Positions 27,861 through 33,182 of a DNA stretch of 33,182 nt are shown piece after piece. The notes under the pieces were generated by a model. It had not been told where the DNA came from. It worked only from the letters and a program-made list of their open reading frames with translations, and did not search any database. Source of the stretch: an uncultured Collinsella sp. (GTDB lineage: Bacteria > Actinomycetota > Coriobacteriia > Coriobacteriales > Coriobacteriaceae); contig CABPWH010000018.1 of NCBI GenBank assembly GCA_902461085.1, positions 1 through 33,182 on the forward strand. The letters are read 5' to 3'. Position 1 is the first letter of the stretch. Each line of letters starts with the position of its first letter. Position numbers and translations under genes: made by a program.

Positions 27861-30755
27861 ATGACCCAGCCCTTGCCCTGGGAAAAGAACGCCGCGGTAT
27901 CCGTGCCGCCCGCGCCGGAACCCGTGCCGCTCGATGCATATGCCGTCCCTGCTGCGCCGGAGCCCGAGCTCGTCCCGCTCGACATCTACGACGCTCCCGC
28001 GCCGGCACCCAAGCCCGCCAAGCCGCTCGTCGACATCGACAGCCTTAATTCCGCTCAGCGCGAGGCAGTTCTGACCACCGAGGGCCCGTTGCTGGTGCTT
28101 GCCGGCGCCGGCTCGGGCAAGACCCGCGTCTTGACCTTTCGCATCGCACATATGCTCGGCGACCTGGGTGTTAAGCCCTGGCAGATCCTTGCCATCACGT
28201 TTACCAACAAGGCCGCGGCCGAGATGCGCGAGCGTCTGGCGGCACTCATCCCCAGCGGTACCCGCGGCATGTGGGTGTGCACCTTCCATGCTATGTGCGT
28301 GCGCATGCTGCGCGAGGACGCTGACCTGCTGGGCTACACCGGTCAGTTCACCATCTACGATGACGACGATTCCAAGCGCATGGTGCGCGATATTATGCAG
28401 GCGCTCGGTATCGAGCAAAAGCAATTCCCCATCAATATGATCCGCAGCAAGATCAGTTCGGCCAAAAACGCCATGATCAGCCCCGAGGACATGCTCAAAT
28501 CCGCCGACAGCCCCAACGACAAAAAGGCCGCGCAGGTCTACTTGGAGCTGGAACGCCGCCTGCGCGCCGCCAACGCGATGGACTTCGACGACCTGCTCGT
28601 GCGCACGCTCGAGCTGCTGCGCACCCGCCCCGAGGTGCTCGACAAGTACCAAGAGCGCTTCCGCTACATTAGCGTCGACGAGTATCAGGACACCAACCAC
28701 GTCCAATACGAGATCGCCAACCTGCTGGCCGCCAAGTACCAAAACCTCATGGTCGTGGGCGACGATGACCAGTCCATTTATAGCTGGCGTGGCGCCGACA
28801 TCACCAACATCCTGGACTTTGAGCAGGACTTTAAAAACTGCAAGACCGTTAAGCTGGAGCAGAACTACCGCTCCACGGGCCATATCCTGAGCGCCGCCAA
28901 CGCCGTGGTGCGCCACAACTCGCAGCGCAAGGACAAGCGCCTGTTTACGGCCGAGGGCGATGGCGAGAAGATCCAGGCCTTCCAGGCAAGCGACGAGCGC
29001 GACGAGGGCCGCTGGATTGCCGGCGAGATCGAAAAACTGCATGCCAAAGGCACGAGTTACGACGATATCGCCGTGTTCTACCGCACCAACGCCCAGTCGC
29101 GTATCCTCGAAGATATGTTCCTGCGCGCAGGCGTGCCCTACAAGATCGTGGGCGGCACGCGATTCTTCGACCGTGCCGAGATCCGCGACGTCATGGCCTA
29201 CCTTAAGATGATCGTGAACCCGGCAGACGAGATGAGCGTCAAGCGCGTCATCAACACGCCGCGCCGCGGCATCGGCTCCACCTCGATCCAAAAGATTGAG
29301 CAGCTGGCGCGCGACAACCGTTGCTCGTTCTTCCAGGCCTGCGAGATCGCAACAGCCGAGACGGGCATGTTTAGCGCCAAGGTGCGCAATGGCCTGTCGA
29401 GCTTTGTCTCGCTAGTGCGCGAGGGTCGCCGCATGGACGGCGAACTCAAGGACGTCGTCGAGATGATCGTCGATAAGACGGGCCTGCTGCAGGCTTTCCG
29501 CGCCGAGGGTACCATGGAGTCCGAGAGCCGCGCCGAGAACATCCAGGAATTCCTGGGCGTCGCTGCCGAATTTGAGGAGACGCACGAGGATATCGAGGGT
29601 ACGCTCGAGAGCTTGGAAGAGCTGCGCGCAGCCGGTGTTGCCGATGTGCCTGCCGAGCCCGAGTCCGTCGTGGTGAGTGCGCCCGCGCACGAGCCGGGGC
29701 CGTCCGCCCCGGCATCCTCGTTTGAGGCGCTTGTTGGCGCCCGTGACGCCGCGGGCGCCAATCCGCTCGATAGCCTGGCCGCTCCAGCGTTGTCTCCGCA
29801 GGATGCCTTGGCCGCCGCCATCGCGGGCAACGCGTATACCGTGCCGACAGAGCTGCCGGCGGGTGCCGTGCACGCCGACGAGATCGAGCGCACCTACGGT
29901 CCGCTCACCTGTAAGGCGCTGCCGGCACTCATGGAGTGGCTGGCCCTGCGCTCCGACTTGGATTCCCTGGCCGGCGAGACGCATGCCATCACCATGATGA
30001 CCATCCACTCCGCCAAGGGCCTGGAGTTCCCGGCGGTGTTCGTGGCCGGCATGGAGGAGGGCATCTTCCCGCACGTGCACGACTTTGGCGGCAGCGATGA
30101 CCCGGGTAAGCTCGAGGAGGAGCGTCGCCTGGCCTACGTCGCCATCACGCGCGCCCGTAAGCGCCTGTTCCTGACCTATGCGGCCACGCGTCGCACCTAC
30201 GGCTCGACCTCTGCCAACCCGCGCTCGCGCTTCCTCAACGAGATTCCGTTTGAGGATATCGAGTTTAGCGGTATCGGTTCTGCCGGTTTTGAGGGCACGG
30301 GCTGGGAGAAGCGCGGCGACCGTCACGGCACCTTTGGTTCGGGCATGGGTTCGGATATGTATGGCGGCAAGGTGTTCGGTTCGCATACGCGCTCGACCGG
30401 CGGTTCCGGTTCGCGCGGCGGATCGAGCTTTGACGATTTCTTTGGCGGCAGCAGCTACGGGACCGAGCGCCATCGTGGGGTCTCGCCCGACGCCGGCCGT
30501 GTTGCCTCGACCTTTGGTTCGGGTGCGCCGCGAGCCAAAAAGCCGTCATCTAAGGTGTCGCCGACGGTGGAGCGCAAGGTCGATCGTGCCAGCGCGTCGC
30601 AGGACTTTGCCGCAGGCGATACCGTGAGCCACAAGACCTTTGGCACGGGTACCGTGATCTCGGTCGCCGGAGACATGATCGAGGTCCAGTTCGAAAAGAC
30701 CGGCCAGACCAAAAAGCTGATGAAAGGTTTTGCACCTATAGTGAAACTGACCTAG
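27861..30755 (+). CDS. pcrA: PcrA/UvrD-type ATP-dependent DNA helicase
   Basis: 964-residue superfamily 1A 3'-5' helicase for repair and replication restart. Q motif LNSAQREAVL, Walker A AGAGSGKT (~81-88), TFTNKAAAEMRERL, Walker B in DEYQDTN (~273), GDDDQSIYSWRGA, EQNYRST, motif V TIHSAKGLEFPAVFVAGMEE and motif VI YVAITRARKRLF. The C-terminus (GDTVSHKTFGTGTVISVAGD to the end) is the Tudor-like domain that lets PcrA bind RNA polymerase. Unusual are a ~57-residue Pro/Ala-rich N-terminal extension and an ~80-residue Pro/Ala-rich insertion (~594-672) before motif V. GAGGAG sets the ATG. Standalone. Confidence 0.96.
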   Translation: MTQPLPWEKNAAVSVPPAPEPVPLDAYAVPAAPEPELVPLDIYDAPAPAPKPAKPLVDIDSLNSAQREAVLTTEGPLLVLAGAGSGKTRVLTFRIAHMLGDLGVKPWQILAITFTNKAAAEMRERLAALIPSGTRGMWVCTFHAMCVRMLREDADLLGYTGQFTIYDDDDSKRMVRDIMQALGIEQKQFPINMIRSKISSAKNAMISPEDMLKSADSPNDKKAAQVYLELERRLRAANAMDFDDLLVRTLELLRTRPEVLDKYQERFRYISVDEYQDTNHVQYEIANLLAAKYQNLMVVGDDDQSIYSWRGADITNILDFEQDFKNCKTVKLEQNYRSTGHILSAANAVVRHNSQRKDKRLFTAEGDGEKIQAFQASDERDEGRWIAGEIEKLHAKGTSYDDIAVFYRTNAQSRILEDMFLRAGVPYKIVGGTRFFDRAEIRDVMAYLKMIVNPADEMSVKRVINTPRRGIGSTSIQKIEQLARDNRCSFFQACEIATAETGMFSAKVRNGLSSFVSLVREGRRMDGELKDVVEMIVDKTGLLQAFRAEGTMESESRAENIQEFLGVAAEFEETHEDIEGTLESLEELRAAGVADVPAEPESVVVSAPAHEPGPSAPASSFEALVGARDAAGANPLDSLAAPALSPQDALAAAIAGNAYTVPTELPAGAVHADEIERTYGPLTCKALPALMEWLALRSDLDSLAGETHAITMMTIHSAKGLEFPAVFVAGMEEGIFPHVHDFGGSDDPGKLEEERRLAYVAITRARKRLFLTYAATRRTYGSTSANPRSRFLNEIPFEDIEFSGIGSAGFEGTGWEKRGDRHGTFGSGMGSDMYGGKVFGSHTRSTGGSGSRGGSSFDDFFGGSSYGTERHRGVSPDAGRVASTFGSGAPRAKKPSSKVSPTVERKVDRASASQDFAAGDTVSHKTFGTGTVISVAGDMIEVQFEKTGQTKKLMKGFAPIVKLT

Positions 30756-30794
30756 GCGGCTTTCCCAGGCACGGCACCTCGGCCTTCAATCGTC

Positions 30795-30827
30795 GGGCAT
30801 GACCTCAAGGTCTATGCCCTCCTCTTT
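30795..30827 (+). terminator. Terminator after the PcrA gene
   Basis: GGGCAT-GACC-TCAA-GGTC-TATGCCC with a one-base bulge, then TCCTCTTT. The core is almost identical to the uppP terminator. The T-tract is broken by Cs, so it may be leaky. Confidence 0.75.
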
Positions 30828-30869
30828 CAGGCCGATCTGCCGCACCTGGAAAACCCGTACATCCGGCTA

Positions 30870-30985
30870 GGCGGGCGTATGGGGCAACATCGCCTGCTCG
30901 AGCAGTCCTGCGCAAGACGGAGGCCACATTAAGTGGCCTCCTTTGCGTGCGGAACTCGCGATCGATGTTGCCTCATACGCCCGCC
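30870..30985. other. Structured hairpin element, left copy (flanks the AbiE island)
   Basis: The outer stem is 23 bp: GGCGGGCGTATG... (30870-30892) pairs with ...CATACGCCCGCC (30963-30985) with a single G-T. Inside it an independent hairpin CGCAA-gac-GGAGGCCAC-attaa-GTGGCCTCC-t-TTGCG (30911-30947) is followed by the single-stranded segment GTGCGGAACTCGCGATCGA (30947-30965). That segment and the hairpin layout recur inverted at 33126-33182. No ORF. It is a structured DNA or RNA element. Confidence 0.8.
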
Positions 30986-31081
30986 CGGGTCCTTGGGTAA
31001 CGTTGCTGGACGAACTTCGCTTTTCTCGTTCGCTTTTTGATCTGGAGAGCCGGGTGGGCTGATAGAAAAATAGATGTGAGT

Positions 31082-31134
31082 AGGGGCTCTCCCATTTGAT
31101 GAGCGGGGGAGCCTCTTTATTGCGTTTGGATTGT
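31082..31134 (+). terminator. Terminator-like hairpin, left direct repeat
   Basis: GGGGCTCtCCC, loop ATTTGATGAGC, GGGgGAGCCTC, then TTTATTGCGTTTGG. It is directly repeated (about 45 of 53 positions, one gap) at 33031-33082, on the other side of the two AbiE genes. No gene ends just before it, so it would stop a transcript of the hairpin element at 30870 or read-through from pcrA. Confidence 0.75.
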
Positions 31135-31152
31135 TTCTTATGACTTTAGGGA

Positions 31153-31180
31153 TTGAGCGTTTTATACGATTCAGTATAAT
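31153..31180 (+). promoter_or_regulatory. Sigma-70-type promoter of the AbiE-like operon
   Basis: TTGAGC, 16 bases, perfect TATAAT (31175-31180), in the most AT-rich stretch of the window. The start of transcription would be near 31187, ~40 bases before the first gene. Confidence 0.75.
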
Positions 31181-31210
31181 TTCAGATAGATGCTAAAATG
31201 TAACTGAAAT
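31179..31210. promoter_or_regulatory. Inverted repeat at the AbiE-like promoter, candidate operator
   Basis: ATTTCAG (31179-31185) and CTGAAAT (31204-31210) flank the predicted transcription start, and TTCAG is also repeated directly across the -10 box. AbiEi antitoxins are known to repress their own operon by binding promoter inverted repeats, so this is the expected kind of site. Confidence 0.5.
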
Positions 31211-31227
31211 GAAAAGGGTGATTGGAC

Positions 31228-32250
31228 ATGCTGCTAAATTGTCTCCCAAAAAGACTCTTCTCTTTAGAGCTCGCCATCGACCCGGAGCCAGTTGAGATGC
31301 AGATTCCTCGCATGTATCTTGAACGGTATTCGCTTCGCTTGGCACGGCTTGGCATGTCTGAGCAGGGCCGTTTTATTGTTGCGGAACCTAAAGAACCGCC
31401 CAGTGTCATTTCGGCGCGAAATCTCGTCAATGCAGTGCTTACGTTAGATGCTCGTCCGGTGGCAATTTGCTGGGATGCTATGGATTTAGGTTTTATGCGC
31501 GCGCTTTCTTCGGAGGGAATCGCATATATCCGAGATGAGCGAAATGCGTTCCTGCCGTTTATCGGAGCCGTTATTTCCGATGAAGTGCTGGGTGCTTCTC
31601 CCGCTGCTCCGCTTTCGTCCCAATCTCAACGAATCGTCCTAAATCTCATTGCGGGACGATGGGTTGACTGCTCCGCCGGCGACCTAGCGCGTCTGTGTGG
31701 CAAAAGCGCGGCAAGCGTCAGCGGCTATCTTTCGGAAATCGCCGCTATAGCTCCTGGGTTGATTATGCGGGACGGCAAAAAGCGTATATTGTGTGACGCC
31801 GGGCTGTCGACCGAGACGTTGCTAGATGGGTTTGAGGACTATCTTCGCACGCCAGTTTTAGAGCGAATCCGGCTCAAGAAGGTTATCGAGAGAACAGAGC
31901 TACGTGCCGTTGATGCGCTGCTTTCCGGTGTGTCTGCCCTTAGCTATATGTCCGACCTTGCCCATGAAGACTCTGCTCCAACCATTGCTCTCGAAAAATA
32001 TCAGCTAGAGGCCTTGAAAGAGCATATGGGCGACAGATGGCTGGAGGCTCAGTGGTACGAACCGGCGGCAGTTGTGATTGAGGTCTGGTCGTATCCCGTG
32101 GACGCGCCGTCCGATATTAGTTTTGACGCGACTGGTTTGCAGTGTGTCGACCCGTTTTCCTTATACGTTGCTTGCGCAAAAGCAGATTACAAAGAAGATC
32201 GTCTGCTCGACGCGGTCGAACAGCTCAGGAGGACGATATGTCAAAAGTGA
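31228..32250 (+). CDS. AbiEi-like antitoxin/regulator with central winged-helix domain
   Basis: 340 residues. The N-terminal part (~1-120) has an alternating pattern (RPVAICWDAMDLGFMRALSS, GIAYIRDERNAFLPFIGAVI) like the regulatory proteins paired with nucleotidyltransferase toxins. The centre (~129-178, SQRIVLNLIAGRWVDCSAGD then ARLCGKSAASVSGYLSEIAA) is a winged helix-turn-helix. The C-terminal domain contains ALSYMSDLAHED and VDPFSLYVACAKADYKEDRL. ATG 31228 with AAGGG upstream is preferred over the TTG two codons earlier. The last 13 bases overlap the toxin-like gene. Base use (more AAA, GAA, TTT) is clearly lower in GC than the surrounding chromosome. The assignment rests on partner and layout more than on primary sequence. 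Confidence 0.65.
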   Translation: MLLNCLPKRLFSLELAIDPEPVEMQIPRMYLERYSLRLARLGMSEQGRFIVAEPKEPPSVISARNLVNAVLTLDARPVAICWDAMDLGFMRALSSEGIAYIRDERNAFLPFIGAVISDEVLGASPAAPLSSQSQRIVLNLIAGRWVDCSAGDLARLCGKSAASVSGYLSEIAAIAPGLIMRDGKKRILCDAGLSTETLLDGFEDYLRTPVLERIRLKKVIERTELRAVDALLSGVSALSYMSDLAHEDSAPTIALEKYQLEALKEHMGDRWLEAQWYEPAAVVIEVWSYPVDAPSDISFDATGLQCVDPFSLYVACAKADYKEDRLLDAVEQLRRTICQK

Positions 32251-33005
32251 GGGGAATAGAGCGATTTGCCGATGCCATGAGCGGCTGTAAAGGCGGTTAC
32301 GTCCTTATTGGTGGAGGGGCCTGCAGCGTTCTATTTGACAATGAGGGCGATTCGTTTAGAGCTACTGAAGACTTGGATGTCGTCGTAATTGTTGATGGGA
32401 AAGGCGTTGAATTCGCCACTGCATTGTGGGCATTTATCAAAGCTGCCGGATATGAGACTGGAAAGGTCGGCGATGGAAGGTGCACTTACTATCGGTTCTG
32501 TTTGCCCGAAGGATCAAGGCAAGTCCTAGACTATCCCGGCCAAATTGAGCTATTTGCCCGACATCCTGATTTTGTGCTCGAAGATGAAACGAGCGAAGTG
32601 GCACCTCTTTCCTTTGACGGGGCCGTATCAAGTCTTTCGGCAATTATTCTCGACGATGGCTACTACGAATTTATTCGCGACAACGCAACGAACGTAGAGG
32701 GCATTACGTTGCTCGATGCGCTCCATATCATTCCCCTCAAGATGCGTGCACACATTGATATCAATAGGAGCTATGAAGAAGGGCGCCATTGCAACGATAA
32801 AGATCGACGAAAGCATCGCTCGGATATTGTTCGACTTGCGGGTTTGTTGCCGCCTTCGGCTCGCTTGGAGCTAATAGAGCAAATGAGGGCTGATGCCGGA
32901 GACTTCTTTGCGGACTTTTCTTCTTATGTAAATCGGCAGACCGATCGTAAAGAGAGAGCGCGTCTTCAGGACACATTATCGTTTCTCGAAAAGGTCTACC
33001 TATAG
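32238..33005 (+). CDS. AbiEii-type nucleotidyltransferase toxin-like protein
   Basis: 255 residues. The nucleotidyltransferase core is plain: YVLIGGGACSVLF (~21-33) then the metal-binding RATEDLDVVVIV with D45 and D47. After it come QIELFARHPDF, the VSSLSAIILDDGYYEF block, IIPLKMRAHIDI and NDKDRRKHRSDIVRLAGLL. This order is what I know from the AbiEii/DUF1814-like family of type IV-style toxin-antitoxin and abortive phage infection systems, whose toxins modify tRNA or use GTP. AGGAGG decides ATG 32238, inside the end of the upstream gene, so translation is coupled. A terminator follows 25 bases later. Toxicity is not established by sequence. Confidence 0.82.
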   Translation: MSKVRGIERFADAMSGCKGGYVLIGGGACSVLFDNEGDSFRATEDLDVVVIVDGKGVEFATALWAFIKAAGYETGKVGDGRCTYYRFCLPEGSRQVLDYPGQIELFARHPDFVLEDETSEVAPLSFDGAVSSLSAIILDDGYYEFIRDNATNVEGITLLDALHIIPLKMRAHIDINRSYEEGRHCNDKDRRKHRSDIVRLAGLLPPSARLELIEQMRADAGDFFADFSSYVNRQTDRKERARLQDTLSFLEKVYL

Positions 33006-33030
33006 GCACCTTGATTCGTTATGTATGGCG

Positions 33031-33082
33031 AGGGGCTCTCCCGTTTGATGAGCGGGGGAGCCCCTTGTTGCTTTTTGATTGT
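33031..33082 (+). terminator. Terminator of the AbiE-like operon, right direct repeat
   Basis: GGGGCTCtCCC, loop GTTTGATGAGC, GGGgGAGCCCC, then TTGTTGCTTTTTG. Direct repeat of 31082-31134. Confidence 0.85.
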
Positions 33083-33125
33083 CGTAACTAGCCAGAGGCT
33101 CGCCGGGATGGGACGCGGGGTTTGG

Positions 33126-33182
33126 TCGATCGCGAGTTCCGCACGAGCCGGAGAGCACTTAATGTGCTCTCCGTGCGAGCAG
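33126..33182. other. Structured hairpin element, right copy (inverted, cut by the window end)
   Basis: TCGATCGCGAGTTCCGCAC (33126-33144) is the exact reverse complement of 30947-30965. It is followed by the hairpin CGCAC-gagcc-GGAGAGCAC-ttaat-GTGCTCTCC-GTGCG (33140-33177) and GAGCAG. Relative to the left copy the stem has GGAG-AG-CAC/GTG-CT-CTCC where the left has GGAG-GC-CAC/GTG-GC-CTCC: both strands changed together, so pairing is preserved. Confidence 0.78.

Noticed and set aside
27843..29291. Long minus-strand ORFs opposite pcrA (also 29412-30473)
   Set aside because: Antisense of a certain helicase gene; no ribosome-binding site or domain.

Overview
The window looks like a piece of a high-GC Gram-positive chromosome of the class Coriobacteriia, most likely Collinsella or a close relative. 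This is inferred from the strong G/C third-position bias, the Shine-Dalgarno style (AAGGAG/GGAGG), the housekeeping gene set and the family features (DUF2207 protein, DUF4342 protein, standalone PTS IIB, AAA/DUF4143 ATPase). It was not checked against any database. The left edge looks like a contig end: hisA is cut and its first ~45 bases do not encode the expected N-terminus.

Layout. (1) 1-3406: the end of a histidine operon (hisA-hisF-hisI-hisE) facing a PHP-type histidinol-phosphatase on the other strand. (2) 3537-9118: a hairpin repeat, a standalone LarC2-like protein, a YfcE-type phosphoesterase, MazG, enolase, a DivIC/FtsB-like septum protein and a Ppx/GppA phosphatase. (3) 9121-11123: a repeat-rich accessory zone with an AAA/DUF4143 ATPase, a 33-bp palindromic tandem array beside its promoter, and tRNA-Leu(UAA) with a duplicated 3' end and terminator. 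(4) 11155-18079: a TPR-like membrane protein, an orphan PTS IIB with a VOC protein, an ArlRS-like two-component system, a DUF4342 protein, a small membrane protein, a metallophosphoesterase and GluQRS. (5) 18240-25578: a DUF2207 membrane protein, a GNAT acetyltransferase, PurH, an unrecognised protein and a BceRS-like two-component system. (6) 25757-30755: a very long GC hairpin, a universal stress protein, UppP and a PcrA/UvrD helicase. (7) 30870-33182: a lower-GC AbiEi/AbiEii-type toxin-antitoxin module. It is enclosed by two direct copies of a terminator hairpin and, outside those, by two oppositely oriented structured elements whose stems differ by compensatory changes.

The most interesting material is not the core genes but the non-coding architecture: at least four families of short structured repeats (69-bp palindromes, 46-47-bp modular GTCCC repeats, a 33-bp palindromic array and the hairpin elements around the AbiE island), a 93-base three-step hairpin, and a tRNA-Leu scar. 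How the genes work together: HisA/F/I/E plus the PHP phosphatase cover several histidine steps. HisF and PurH are metabolically linked, because AICAR released by HisF is a PurH substrate. UppP supplies the lipid carrier for cell-wall synthesis, and the septum protein and two sensor kinases also concern the envelope.
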